A stretch of DNA of 64,000 bases from Cladopsammia gracilis (GCA_022457155.1 JAJGOT010000138.1:992501-1056500); one strand, 5' to 3'. Numbered from the stretch's first letter, positions 52,621-64,000 are shown. A program made the numbers and translations. The notes: generated by a model not told the origin, from the letters alone.

Positions 52621-52747
52621 ATGTTGGAATCGTTTGGGTGAACATCGAAACAGAAGCCAGCGGCGAATCGTGATATAAGAGCGTCACTTTTCTTTCCTCC
52701 TTCCTTCGATTGTTTGGCCACATTAACCCGCTTTAACTTCATCAAGT
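52621..52747 (-). CDS. DNAI4: DNAI4 exon
   Basis: Acceptor TGTTTAG, donor GTAAGT on -. It reads DLMKLKRVNVAKQSKEGGKK, then DALISRFAAGFCFDVHPNDS, in phase with the next exon. Confidence 0.9.
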
Positions 52748-53000
52748 CTAAACAAGAAAAACAAAGTAAAATCTAAGCTCTCCTGCGAAAAGAGAAAACA
52801 AATTCATATAAAGATTTAATTAAACATTCCAAGAGTGATCAACGGTTGAATTCTCGTTGCATGTTCAATTGTTTAGCAGACAAAGCTGACGTCTACAATG
52901 CTGGTGAGAAGTCTTGGGACACTTACCCTTTTTACCAACAAACTGTCTTTTCCGTCACTTCCCCCTTCCCCACCCCCGATACAATGTAGATTTTTACGCA

Positions 53001-53182
53001 TACAGTAGAATCCCGATAACTCGAACCTCCAGGGGAGAGGGAAATTTGGTTCGAGATATCGAAGTTTCGAGTTATCGAGGGTAAATTTGCAAGCAATCTT
53101 TAGCCAAGGGAAAAAAAGTTTGGATCGAGTCAGCGAGAGGTTCGAGTTACCGAAGGTTCGAATTATCAGAATGCAACTGTAT
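53001..53182. mobile_element. Pogo/Tigger-like MITE
   Basis: TACAGTAGAATCCCGATAAC then TCGAACC at the left, and CGAAGGTTCGAATTATCAGA ending ACTGTA at the right. CAGT-type termini next to TA fit Tc1/mariner pogo elements. Inner GTTCGAGTTA repeats. Confidence 0.75.
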
Positions 53183-53669
53183 AACCAAGCCACAATGTCC
53201 CGGGGACCGGGGGCTCTGGGACTCTGGAAACGAGCTTGCGAACAGTCGACCGATGGCCCGCTCGCGGAGCTCCATACTCATAGAACCATGCCCGTCATGG
53301 TCATGGCTAGCGGAATGTTTCGCGGGCGCATACGACGTAGTGCAGGGTTAGCTCGCGGGAACGTGCGACGTTGCATAACATGCGCGTACGACGTAGCGCA
53401 ACATCCAGGATTTTAGGAATTTTGAAACCAAAACGAGGCTTTATTTTTCGCGCGCTTCCCGCAGCTACACGGCCGATGTAACGTCAGCTACAGTAAACAC
53501 TTTCGTTGTGTTTAGCAGAAAAAACGGTTTGCAAAATCTTTTTTCCCTGCATTTTTTTGCGGTTTGCTACTTAAGACAGGTTTGAGATTTCTCGAACAGT
53601 GGTCAAGACAGCATTTGCTGCTGCGTAAATATGCAAGTCAAGCGTTTTTGGAGGGATATGGACTGAGAT

Positions 53670-54476
53670 AATGCTATTTTCACACTAGGGCGAAACATTT
53701 ATATTCATATATTATAATCCGCAAAGCTGTTGGCATGAAAGCGGATATATTAAATACAATGTAAAATAAAATAAACTGACAGGTGTTGCGTGTTCATTAA
53801 TTAAACTACTTCACAGGTTCCATGGTGACCATCTCCTTGTATAGTCTGATCATGAATGAAACATGTTTCACTAGGAAATTTTTTCACATCAGGCGGCACA
53901 TTGCGCAAATCATGATCGAAACATGTTTATTCTGAGCATGATTGAAACTACTTCACGAGGTAGTTTCCATATACATGTATAAGCTAGACGAAACAGCGCA
54001 AATGTCGTCTCCTTGTTCAATGCTGCAATGCCCTTCGTTCCCGAAGGGCTTGAGAAGTGACACTAAACGACAGTTCATGCAACAGCAAGTTTAAGCTCTA
54101 TTTTATTTCGGTTCATGTGTAATTATCAAGATTTTATGCGTGCTTTATTATAATATGCTTGTTTTGTAAAACAGCATAAATTATAGAAGCCGGCGTGAAA
54201 TGTGTTTTGAAATTAACAACTAATGTGAACAATGGAATTGCAAACATGTTTACCGTGAACGTGTTCCGTTGAAACAATGTTTACTCTAAACACGTTTACT
54301 CTAAACACGTTTACTCTAAACATGTTTACTCTAAACATGTTTACTCTAAACATGTTTACTCTAAACATGTTTACTCTAAACACGTTTACTCTAAACACGT
54401 TTACTCTAAACATGTTTACTCTAAACATGTTTACTCTTAACACGTTTCGGTGCTGATGTGAACACAGCATAAGTAC
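53670..54476. mobile_element. Non-autonomous element with AAACATGTTT array
   Basis: The left end is TTTTCACACTAGGGCGAAAC. The right part, 54230-54450, is about eleven 18-bp copies of GTTTACTCTAAACAT, ending GTGCTGATGTGAACACAGCA. The ends are inverted (TGCT...GTTCACA). Possible TAA/TTA at both flanks would suit a 3-bp target duplication as in PIF/Harbinger elements. Confidence 0.65.
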
Positions 54477-54737
54477 TTATTTTTAAACCTGATTTGGTCT
54501 TAGAAGAATTGAAGTTATTTTCTGTTCTATATTGTGCATTTTATCAGTTAGAATATGAGAATTTAGGAGCTCCGCTGTTAGGCCAAGCCTGTCTATATAT
54601 ATTAGTTTAGACTAATAACGTTACTTTTTTTTGTGGCAATCGGTTCTCTTTACAATTTGAAAAGTACCCTAGTATGGAATGGCACAAGACCACAACAAGT
54701 AGCTGTGAAAACAAATGCATTTGTCTTAACTAATTAC

Positions 54738-54892
54738 CTGTACACTCAAATCCCTTTCTAATGGTCCACTTGGTAACCCGGCCATCAGCTGAGATGGAAA
54801 TGAGGATTTCATCTCTCTCTTCCCCAGTCCCCTGATCTCTCTCCACCCAGCGGACCTGCCACACTGGGGACGAGTGTTTACCTTGGCTTTCA
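54738..54892 (-). CDS. DNAI4: DNAI4 exon (WD40)
   Basis: Acceptor TGTTGTAG, donor GTAATT on -. It reads ESQGKHSSPVWQVRWVERDQ, then EILISISADGRVTKWTIRKG. Confidence 0.92.
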
Positions 54893-55266
54893 CTACAACA
54901 CAATCGCTACTGTTAGTGTCCAGACATCAATGATTCTTAACGAGTGATGTCGAATGATCGATGCGAACATTCCCAAGTCAATAGAAGACTGTCTAAATAT
55001 TGCAGGGATTAGACAGTGTTGAGATAATTTGTTACTTAAGAGCATCCTTTAGCTTCTACTACAATCAAACTAATGACATTTCTGTACAATAGACATGCTC
55101 TGTTGTCCTCACTACTTATCCATATACTCAAATTCTTTTACTGAAAATATTTCCATAACGGCAACCATGGACGGAAGGGGCGGCTGTTGTAGAGAGGTTT
55201 GCCTGAAGTCGTTAGATATCAGATGTACAGTACCACCGGGTGGCTACTGCAGGCTGGTATACTTAC

Positions 55267-55340
55267 AAGCTGTCCAAAGCAGGTGTGTCGGTACTGTTTC
55301 GCACATTGTAGATTGCAATTGTACCATCATACATGCCCAC
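55267..55340 (-). CDS. DNAI4: DNAI4 exon (WD40)
   Basis: Acceptor TTCTGTAG, donor GTAAGT on -. It reads VGMYDGTIAIYNVRNSTDTP, then ALDS. Confidence 0.9.
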
Positions 55341-55666
55341 CTACAGAAACAACAGCCACACTGTTATCCATCCTGACGACAAACAGAAACAAAAGCCACA
55401 CTGTCATCCACAAATTAGGAGAACATTTCTAGAGTTTTTCACATTTCACTGTTTCACTAACGCTGTTTTCTCATTAAAGATACGGCGACAATCAGTACTG
55501 CAATATGTATCCATATGTATAAGGCCAGAAACACAAATTAGAATCAACAGGAAAGGGTACATGTCTTCCAAGGAAAATAAGACAGGAAAGGAAACGTGTC
55601 TGAGAATGTGCGAAACAACCTTCAGCTACCAGTGAGGTTGCTAATGATGTTATCTGCTGTACTTAC

Positions 55667-55744
55667 AGCCAAAAGATTCGGGTGAGCAGCTGAGAAATCC
55701 ACAGCGGTAACTCCACTACTTAGATTGAAAACACGTTCTGGATA
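55667..55744 (-). CDS. DNAI4: DNAI4 exon (WD40)
   Basis: Acceptor TCCTGCAG, donor GTAAGT on -. It reads YPERVFNLSSGVTAVDFSAA, then HPNLLA. Confidence 0.9.
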
Positions 55745-55784
55745 CTGCAGGAAAAATGATCCATTAACTATGTTAGTACGCAGT

Positions 55785-55910
55785 GAAAAGGAGGGAGGGG
55801 AGGGAGGGGAGCGAGGGAGGGAATGGAGGGGAGGGGAGCGAGGGAGGGGAGGGGAGCGAGGGAGGGAGGGGGGGAGGGGAGGGAGGGGAGCGAGGGGGAG
55901 GGAGGGGTGT
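55785..55910. repeat. GGGAGGGGAGCGAG simple repeat
   Basis: Purine-only G-rich tract on + inside a DNAI4 intron. On the transcribed strand of DNAI4 it is a pyrimidine tract. It could form G-quadruplexes (inference). Confidence 0.8.
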
Positions 55911-56303
55911 TAGTTCTGTCAATAGGGTCCTTTCGATATATTAAAATTAATCTTGATAGTGAGCCTGGATATTGCAGGTTAACTTTTCTGATCTGTCAAT
56001 CATCTCCGCCTTCATGGTAAATAATCTTTCTACTTCACTGACAATGGCATTGGATTGAAGGAAGTGTTCCATTTTGTCATAAAGAAAAAGAAAATCTTGC
56101 TCGGCTCTAGGAAAGATCTCTTTAAAAAGCAAAATTAAAAATTTGGTTATTGTTGATTGTGGTGTGTAAGGCCGATCAACAAATGAATATTAAGCATTCA
56201 CCATGCAATTCACAACATGTTCTGAAATTTTCGGGGAAATAAATGGTCTTTCAAAATTATGGCTTTTGCAAACTTTTTACATTCTTACATAATATTACAA
56301 TAC
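55911..56303 (-). other. DNAI4 intron
   Basis: A 61-codon open frame at 55947-56132 is not part of the DNAI4 protein, because the flanking exons join in phase without it. Nothing else is seen. Confidence 0.6.
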
Positions 56304-56390
56304 CTCCGGGTTTTTGATTGACCAACAGCAGGCTAAGCCGCCCTTCTGTTCTGAGAACACAAACTCTCCATAACCCACCGCAAGAATATC
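56304..56390 (-). CDS. DNAI4: DNAI4 exon (first WD40 blade)
   Basis: Acceptor GTACAACAG, donor GTATTG on -. It reads DILAVGYGEFVFSEQKGGLA, then CCWSIKNPE. Confidence 0.92.
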
Positions 56391-56519
56391 CTGTTGTACA
56401 TAAAACAACAATGTCAAACTGATAGTCGACCAGATAATAAAAATACTGTGAAAAATATTCAAGCATTTGTAGGAAGGAGCGCCATTTTAACGTTTGATGT
56501 TTTGGAGCTGTTTACTCAC

Positions 56520-56674
56520 GGGATTAAGTTTGTTCCAAGCCATACAGCTGACATTGCGTCCCTTAGTCAGGTTACATGAGTAGCTCCATAGCTTGTGTAG
56601 GTTTGGACCCAGTTGTGCCAATGTTGTTGCAGCGGATGTTGCTTCCTCTCCTTCTGATTTTTCTGCATCGATGT
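56520..56674 (-). CDS. DNAI4: DNAI4 exon
   Basis: Acceptor TTTATCAG, donor GTGAGT on -. It reads DIDAEKSEGEEATSAATTLA, then LWSYSCNLTKGRNVSCMAWN, the start of the beta-propeller. Confidence 0.9.
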
Positions 56675-56890
56675 CTGATAAAAACAACAGTAGGTCAGTA
56701 CTTGTTCCAAGGAAAAAATTGTATTAACAAAATGTGCAGTTTTAGTCATTACAACTAAAAAAATTCTTAGATTTTCTTGATTTTTTAATTTTGTAAGTAA
56801 TAATTATATATAAACTATTGGTAATTGAATCGAAATTGAATGTGTACAAAATGATGTAATTCACATTTCTTTTACATCAGCAGGTATTAC

Positions 56891-56993
56891 CTGTAACTAT
56901 GTCCAGTCCTCTGTATCTGGCCTGTCTTGATTGGTAGATATTCAGTGCAATAGCTCTCTCCATTGTAAAAAGATCTTTTTGCATATTTTCTGA
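56891..56993 (-). CDS. DNAI4: DNAI4 exon
   Basis: Acceptor TCTCTTCAG, donor GTAATA on -. It reads SENMQKDLFTMERAIALNIY, then QSRQARYRGLDIVT. Confidence 0.9.
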
Positions 56994-57353
56994 CTGAAGA
57001 GAATTACAATGCCATTTCAATTTTTTAATGTCAGCAAAGAGGTGTTGAGTAATTTGTTGAGTATTCTTCTAACTATTTATTGTAGTATTGCAAATGATGC
57101 ACTGACGCTGTCGAAATGCATCATAAAAATTATAACTTTAATTATTATTACCGGTAAATGTTTTATATGCAATGCAAAACTTAATAATAGAGAAGCCAAA
57201 ATGTATACCGGTACATATGCAAATATGCGGAATTCCAGTTTTGCAAATTACAAACAAAAATATGTCTTAGACACTTAACTGGCATTTCTATTTTCCGCTG
57301 ATCAACCAAAAAACATTGTGCTATAAAACTGAATTAACTTGTATTGCTAATAC
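56994..57353 (-). other. DNAI4 intron
   Basis: No recognisable feature; the open frame at 57009-57278 (+) looks random. Confidence 0.6.
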
Positions 57354-57484
57354 CTGAAGTATTCTCTCAGCCATGATCGCAGCAAGATCTTCCATTTCCT
57401 TATCAGTGGCTCCATCTTCTGGCTTTTCAGGGGCCTCCTCTTCTATTGAACTGCTTTTAAATGTGAACATACTGGCTCGACTTC
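57354..57484 (-). CDS. DNAI4: DNAI4 exon
   Basis: Acceptor ATTCCCAG, donor GTATTA on -. It reads SRASMFTFKSSSIEEEAPEK, then KEMEDLAAIMAERILQ, in phase with the exon at 61414. Confidence 0.88.
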
Positions 57485-57669
57485 CTGGGAATCACAGAAA
57501 CACTCAAACTAATTACATGCATCAGGAACGTGTATAACAACTTAAACAACAGAAATATAAATTCCCATGTCTGACTGGAGAGCTGGCCACAGGACTGTGA
57601 GTGAGCCAATTATACCATCGTTGGGCGTCAATTAAAGACTCTTTTGTGATCAGTGATCACCCACTGGAC

Positions 57670-58090
57670 TTATAATCGCTGTGAGAATGAGGGACTACTC
57701 GCAGTCTAAAATAAAGAAGCACTGAACAGTAAAATAATAATTTATTATAATAATGTTTACGAGTCCTTCATAACACCTATATTTAGACGCATTAATTAGA
57801 AGGCAGAAGCTATTAAAAATAATTAACTGAGTAATAATTAACTGAGTAATATTTTTCAAAAGGAATTAACCCTCTCATGATTCTTATAATCGCTGTGAGA
57901 ATGAGGGACTACTCGCAGTCTAAAATAAAGAAGCACTGAACAGTAAAATAATAATTTATTATAATAATGTTTACGAGTCCTTCATAACACCTATATTTAG
58001 ATGCATTAATTAGAAGGCAGAAGCTATTAAAAATAATTAACTGAGTAATATTTTTCAAAAGGAATTAACCCTCTCATGATTCTTATGCCA
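57670..58090. repeat. 216-bp tandem duplication
   Basis: TTATAATCGCTGTGAGAATG occurs at 57670 and again at 57886. The units are nearly identical up to CTCTCATGATTCTTAT. The first copy has an extra internal ACTGAGTAATAATTA duplication. Confidence 0.88.
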
Positions 58091-58139
58091 GATTTTATCA
58101 ACGATAGAGTACATGTATGTACTGAGTAACATCATCTCA

Positions 58140-61100
58140 GATGGCTTTACCTGTAATACAGCCAGGTGAGATGGGTTTAATTGTAATACTGCCAGATGAG
58201 ATGGGTTTATGTAATACTGCCAGATGAGATGAGTTTACCTGTAATACTGCCAGATGAGATGGGTTTATGTAATACTGCCAGATGAGATGGGTTTACCTGT
58301 AATACTGCCAGATGAGATGGGTTTACCCATAATACTGCCAGATGAGATGGGTTTATGTAATACCGCCAGATGAGATGGGTTTACCTGTAATACTGCCAGA
58401 TGAGATGGGTTTATGTAACACTGCCAGATGAGATGAGTTTACCTGTAATACTGCCAGATGAGATGGGTTTATGTAATACTGCCAGATGAGATGGGTTTAT
58501 GTAATACTGCCAGATGAGATGGGTTTACCTGCAATACTGCCAGATGAGATGGGTTTACCTGTAATACTGCCAGATGAGATGGGTTTACCTGTAATACTGC
58601 CAGATGAGATGGGTTTACCTGTAATACTGACAGATGAGATGGGTTTATGTAATACTGCCAGATGAGATGGGTTTACCTGTAATACTGCCAGATGAGATGG
58701 GTTTACCTGTAATACTGCCAGATGAGATGGGTTTACCTGTAATACTGCCAGATGAGATGGGTTTATGTAATACTGCCAGATGAGATGGGTTTATGTAAAA
58801 CTGCCAGATGAGATGAGTTTATGTAATACTGCCAGATGAGATGGGTTTATGTAATACTGCCAGATGAGACGGGTTTATGTAATACTGCCAGATGAGATGG
58901 GTTTATGTAATACTGCCAGATGAGATGGGTTTACCTGTAATACTGCCAGATGAGATGGGTTTACCCATAATACTGCCAGATGAGATGGGTTTACCTGTAA
59001 TACTGCCAGATGAGATGGGTTTATGTAATACTGCCAGATGAGATGGGTTTACCCATAATACTGCCAGGTGAGATGGGTTTACCTGTAATACTGCCAGATG
59101 AGATGGGTTTATGTAATACTGCCAGATGAGATGGGTTTACCCGTAATACTGCCAGATGAGATGGGTTTATGAAATACTGCCTGATGAGATGAGTTTACCT
59201 GTAATACTGCCAGATGAGATGGGTTTATGTAATACTGCCAGATGAGATGGGTTTACCTGTAATACTGCCAGATGAGATGGGTTTACCTGTAATACTGCCA
59301 GATGAGATGGGTTTATGTAATACTGCCAGATGAGATGGGTGTTACCTTTAATACTGCCAGATGAGATGGGTTTATGTAATACTGCCAGATGAGATGGGTT
59401 TACCTGCAATACTGCCAGATGAGATGGGTTTACCTGTAATACTGCCAGATGAGATGGGTTTACCTGTAATACTGCCAGATGAGATGGGTTTACCTGTAAT
59501 ACTGACAGATGAGATGGGTTTATGTAATACTGCCAGATGAGATGGGTTTACCTGTAATACTGCCAGATGAGATGGGTTTACCTGTAATACTGCCAGATGA
59601 GATGGGTTTACCTGTAATACTGACAGATGAGATGGGTTTATGTAATACTGCCAGATGAGATGGGTTTACCTGTAATACTGACAGATGAGATGGGTTTATG
59701 TAATACTGCCAGATGAGATGGGTTTACCTGTAATACTGCCAGATGAGATGGGTTTATGTAATACTGCCAGATGAGATGGGTTTATGTAAAACTGCCAGAT
59801 GAGATGAGTTTATGTAATACTGCCAGATGAGATGGGTTTATGTAATACTGCCAGATGAGATGGGTTTATGTAATACTGCCAGATGAGATGGGTTTATGTA
59901 ATACTGCCAGATGAGATGGGTTTACCTGTAATACTGCCAGATGAGATGGGTTTACCCATAATACTGCCAGATGAGATGGGTTTACCTGTAATACTGCCAG
60001 ATGAGATGGGTTTATGTAATACTGCCAGATGAGATGGGTTTACCCATAATACTGCCAGGTGAGATGGGTTTACCTGTAATACTGCCAGATGAGATGGGTT
60101 TATGTAATACTGCCAGATGAGATGGGTTTACCCATAATACTGCCAGGTGAGATGGGTTTACCTGTAATACTGCCAGATGAGATGGGTTTATGTAATACTG
60201 CCAGATGAGATGGGTTTACCCGTAACACTGCCAGATGAGATGGGTTTATGTAATACTGCCAGATGAGATGGGTTTATGTAATACTGCCAGATGAGATGGG
60301 TTTATGTAAAACTGCCAGATGAGATGGGTTTATGTAATACTGCCAGATGAGATGGGTTTATGTAATACTGCCAGATGAGATGGGTTTATGTAATACTGCC
60401 AGATGAGATGGGTTTATGTAATACTGCCAGATGAGATGGGTTTACCTGTAATACTGCCAGATGAGATGGGTTTACCCATAATACTGCCAGATGAGATGGG
60501 TTTACCTGTAATACTGCCAGATGAGATGGGTTTACCCATAATACTGCCAGATGAGATGGGTTTATGTAATACTGCCAGATGAGATGGGTTTACCCATAAT
60601 ACTGCCAGGTGAGATGGGTTTACCTGTAATACTGCCAGATGAGATGGGTTTATGTAATACTGCCAGATGAGATGGGTTTACCCGTAATACTGCCAGATGA
60701 GATGGGTTTATGTAATACTGCCAGATGAGATGGGTTTATGTAATACTGCCAGATGAGATGGGTTTATGTAATACTGCCAGATGAGATGGGTTTACCTGTA
60801 ATACTGCCAGATGAGATGGGTTTACCTGTAATACTGCCAGATGAGATGGGTTTATGTAATACTGCCAGATGAGATGGGTTTACCTGTAATACTGCCAGAT
60901 GAGATGGGTTTACCCATAATACTGCCAGATGAGATGGGTTTACCTGTAATACTGCCAGATGAGATGGGTTTACCCATAATACTGCCAGATGAGATGGGTT
61001 TATGTAATACTGCCAGATGAGATGGGTTTACCCATAATACTGCCAGGTGAGATGGGTTTACCTGTAATACTGCCAGATGAGATGGGTTTATGTAATACTG

Positions 61101-61430
61101 CCAGATGAGATGGGTTTATGTAATACTGCCAGATGAGATGGGTTTACCTGTAATACTGCCAGATGAGATGGGTTTATGTAATACTGCCAGATGAGATGGG
61201 TTTACCTAATACTGCCAGATGAGATGGGTTTACCTGTAATACTGCCAGATGAGATGGGTTTACCTGTAATACTGCCAGATGAGATGGGTTTACCTATAAT
61301 ACTGCAAGATGAGATGGGTTTACCTATAATACTGCCAGATGAGATGGGTTTACCTATAATACTGCCAGATGAGATGGGTTTACCTATAATACTGCCAGAT
61401 GAGATGGGTTTACCTGTAATACTGCCAGAT
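58140..61430 (-). repeat. 28/30-bp minisatellite made from a DNAI4 exon end and donor
   Basis: Roughly 110 copies. On - the unit is TCTGGCAGTATTACAG (the last 16 bases of the exon at 61414) plus GTAAACCCATCTCA (the first intron bases). The 30-bp form keeps an AG/GTAAAC donor; a 28-bp form (ATTACATAAACCC) has lost it; a third form has ATTATGGGTAAACCC. 30-bp units are in phase with the exon. Marked variants recur about 991 and 520 bp apart, showing higher-order duplication. Confidence 0.95.
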
Positions 61431-61554
61431 GCTGCACTTCCAGGTCTGGCTGCTGATCCAATGCTCTCATTATCATCATGGCTGCTTGTTCTTTCTCCAC
61501 TGACAGGACGACTCAGACTCTCAAGATGGTCATCTCCATCTTCTTTCTCAACTC
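61414..61554 (-). CDS. DNAI4: DNAI4 exon (N-terminal, Ser-rich)
   Basis: Acceptor GCTTTTAAG, donor GTAAAC on -. It reads VEKEDGDDHLESLSRPVSGE, then SIGSAARPGSAASGSIT. Low-complexity N-terminal region of the dynein chain. Its 3' end is the source sequence of the minisatellite. Further 5' exons were not recognised to the right. Confidence 0.8.
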
Positions 61555-61589
61555 CTTAAAAGCAGACAATCCCATCAAGATACAGTCAA

Positions 61590-61925
61590 ACCCACCCCCA
61601 CCCCGGGACTCGCATATAAAAATGACGGGGTGCTCGTCGTACCCTTTAGGGGTCAAAATTTGTAGATTGGTACCGCTAAGGGTACTAAAATCTAAAATGA
61701 CTACCGTTAGAATTATTGCAGTACCTTTTAGGGTATGAGCTGAAAAAATATGACAGAATATGACATGTGTTGTTTTAGAATTGGTACCTCTTAGGGGTAA
61801 AAATTCATTTGAGCCACGCCCATCAAATGAGATTCTGGTACCTTTTAGGGTGTTTTTCGAAAATTTCCGACAAGCACTCCCATCATTTTTACATGGGAGT
61901 CCCCCTCCCCCACCCCGGGTCAAAC
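61590..61925. mobile_element. MITE with CCCCACCCCGGG ends
   Basis: CCCACCCCCACCCCGGGACT at the left and CCCCTCCCCCACCCCGGGTC at the right lie in similar, partly mirrored context (ACTC-ATATAAAAATGACGGG versus its inverse). The internal motif GTACCTTTTAGGGT is repeated several times. Confidence 0.6.
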
Positions 61926-64000
61926 CCTGTTAATACGGACACCAAACGGAAACTGTCCGTATTAACTGTAGTAAATTATCAGAGCTAATGCAACCAAGAC
62001 AATTAATAACTACTCTAGACAATTACAGTGGATGTCAGCTTACCTTGGCTGCACCGGTTGCTAAGTTTGTTGGGAAATTCAAAATTTCATTGCTAATTTG
62101 CCAATTACATTTTTCAGTTAGCTAACCAAATTGCGAACTTTGTTTTGAAGTTTGTGATCTCAGTGCAAAGAGGTTGGTAAACTCTAAAGTTGCTGTGATC
62201 TGTTTTCGAAAATTAGACAATTTTTTTCAATTGTCCGTCATTTTTTTAAATATTTATTTGGAAAATCAGATCAACAGACAAAAGGAAACACACAACATGC
62301 TTTGACAAGCAGGGTCTTTGTTTAATTTAGTATTTCAAAACATCTGTTCAGAAGTTGCAATATCACTCCATTTTTTTCACTAAAGCTATTACAGTGGATT
62401 TCAGCTTACTTTGGCCGCGCCAGTTGCCAAGTTTGTTGGGAAATTTGGAACTACTTGCGAAGTTGTCAATTACACTTGTCAGTTGTAAAGTCTGAAGTTG
62501 TTCTTTTGCTATTTGCAAAGTCAAAACAATTTTTAGCTCTGTGTGGTTTTCTTTAAGATTATTTCATAGACTTACCAAGACAAATCTATCAGATTGTTTT
62601 GGAGGTGAGATCATGTACACCGTAAGATGCATGCCGCTATTTCAGTTGTTATATTATCTTTCATGTTCACTTTAAATATCTTGCAATCTTTGCTTGTGCT
62701 GTTGTCTGTTGTTTAATATATATCGCTTAGCTAAGATTTAGCTCAGTTCAGCGAAAAAAATGGAGCGATATTGCAACTTCTGAACAGATGTTTTGAAATA
62801 CTAATGTAAACAAAGATCTTGCCTAGTCACTTTCCTTTTGTCCATTGATCTGATTTTCCAAATAAATATTTGAAAAAAAACGATGCACAATTAAAACAAT
62901 TTGTCCTATTTTCGAAAACAGCATCACAGTAACTTTTGAGTTTACCAACTTCTTTACCGTGTGATCGCGAACTTCAAAACAAAGTTCGCAATTTGGTTGG
63001 CTAACTGACAAATGAAATTGGCAAATTAGCAATGTAGTTCCGATTTTCCCAACAAACTTGGCAACTGGCATGGCCAAAGTAAGCTGAAATCCACTGCAAA
63101 CGCTAGCTAAGCTATATATAAACAACAGACAACAGCACAAACAAAGATTGTAAGACATTTAAAGTGAATATGGTAGAAAATATATCTAATATAAATTATG
63201 TTGGTCAAATTCAAAACCACAACTGAAATAGTGGCAAGCATCTTACCTTACATGCATGATCTCACCGTGAAAATAATCCAATGACAATGACCATAATTTG
63301 TTCATCAATGACTGGGCATTTGTTTGATGCCATTATTGTAGCACTAACTGATAAGGAGTGGTAGTTATATTGATCCATCAAAGTGTAAGCATAAGCGTGT
63401 ACACAGTGTGTGACGTGTGTTGTTCTATCAAATATAAAGATTTGTATGGGAACTTCAACAGTTGTTTAAATAAAAAACTAATTTTGAGTTAAAACGAAAT
63501 TAAAATTGTTTTGCTTCACTAACCTCGTGTTCCTTATATGGTATTTGATGTTAGTTTTGTCCTCTGACCGTTATTCCCTGTTATATATTCAAAATTGAAG
63601 TTCAACTTTTCAACGAAGTGGCAAATGAAGGCAGGAATCAATTCGGGTAAATAAATTAACCATCTTCAATAAAATCAGTGTGCCAAGTAAACTGTCTAGG
63701 GGTAGAAGGTGTGTTTGAAAATTGCCTCACAAATAGTAGTGTCCCCTTTGAGCTGGCACCGAGCCTGCAGAGAAAGAAATTTTGTACAAAAGTGTTGGTA
63801 AGTCCCAGTCATTTTCGCCACATTGACAGCTCGTATGGTACCACAAATTGGCAAGAGGATTTTATTGATTTATCCTAAATTAATTCATATTGCCACTTCG
63901 TTAACATGTTGAACTTCAATTTTGAAAAAAAAAAAAACAGGAAATATATACATGTAGCGGTCAAAGGATAAAACTAAAATCGAATACCACACATTTAGGC
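61926..64000. other. Repeat-rich sequence, no gene recognised
   Basis: A foldback of about 1.07 kb (62027-63100) has arms sharing CCAAGTTTGTTGGGAAAT-type sequence and AACATCTGTTCAGAAGTTGC (62338, inverse at 62770), with a nested third copy at 62400-62480. A second inverted pair is at about 63590-63620 and 63890-63925 (AAAATTGAAGTTCAAC). DNAI4 5' exons may lie beyond. Confidence 0.6.

Larger units (their letters stand above)
52748..54737 (-). other. DNAI4 intron with MITE and a TGCTGTG-type element
   Basis: A pogo/Tigger-like MITE at 53001-53182 and a non-autonomous element at about 53670-54476. No gene recognised. Confidence 0.7.

Noticed and set aside
55947..56132. Candidate DNAI4 exon on -
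   Set aside because: The exons at 56304 and 55667 join in phase into a conserved blade without it.
58140..61430. CRISPR-like regular array
   Set aside because: Units adjoin without unique spacers, and the host is eukaryotic; it is a minisatellite.
61191..61559. 122-codon frame on + with ILPDEMGLP repeats
   Set aside because: Antisense of the donor minisatellite and of the DNAI4 exon.

Overview
The window is invertebrate nuclear DNA, most likely from a cnidarian such as a stony coral. This is inferred from intron-rich host genes with animal-type exons, many foldback and MITE-like repeats, Penelope-like retroelements and a Polinton/adintovirus-like provirus. Two host genes face each other tail to tail. 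PPWD1 (spliceosomal WD40-cyclophilin) lies on + from before base 1 to 43676. DNAI4/WDR78 (axonemal dynein intermediate chain) lies on - from beyond 61554 down to 44679. An intronless GT10 fucosyltransferase gene (48586-49815, +) sits inside the last DNAI4 intron.

Region by region: 1-13521 holds six PPWD1 exons separated by introns full of repeats: a 2.8-kb foldback element, a 47-48 bp minisatellite, a palindrome of Penelope-like fragments and several MITEs. One 29-kb PPWD1 intron (13522-42482) contains a near-complete Penelope-like element (14352-17370), several repeat arrays, an inverted duplication of a HECT-domain gene fragment, and at about 23740-41240 a very AT-rich viral element. The last two PPWD1 exons follow. 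From 44679 to 61554 come fifteen DNAI4 exons. From 61555 to the end I see only repeats.

The viral element encodes a protein-primed DNA polymerase B, a retroviral-type integrase with a chromodomain, an A32/FtsK-like packaging ATPase, a double-jelly-roll major capsid protein, a penton-like minor capsid protein, an adenain-like cysteine protease, two small core-type proteins, a PLA2-domain protein, a fibre-like protein with repeats, a DUF2738-like ssDNA-binding protein and a VLTF3-like Zn protein. It is cut off at its left end but its main genes are open, so it looks fairly young.

The most interesting feature is how its frames are joined. The + strand run Zn-ribbon, PLA2 and integrase occupies three successive -1 frames. 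Only the first has an ATG. Each junction carries a canonical in-frame slippery heptamer (G_GGA_AAC, then A_AAA_AAC) followed after exactly 6 nt by a stem-loop. This is the layout of retroviral gag-pro-pol double frameshifting. Two further -1 junctions, minor virion protein to protease at an A12 run and within the fibre gene at A_AAA_AAC, lie on the - strand. Short promoter motifs next to the ATGs and hairpin-plus-T-run 3' ends suggest the element has its own transcription signals.

A second surprise is in the host genes. Two large minisatellites, in PPWD1 (41735-42482) and DNAI4 (58140-61430), are both built from copies of an exon-intron junction, so each array is a string of decoy or dead splice sites ending at the one real site.
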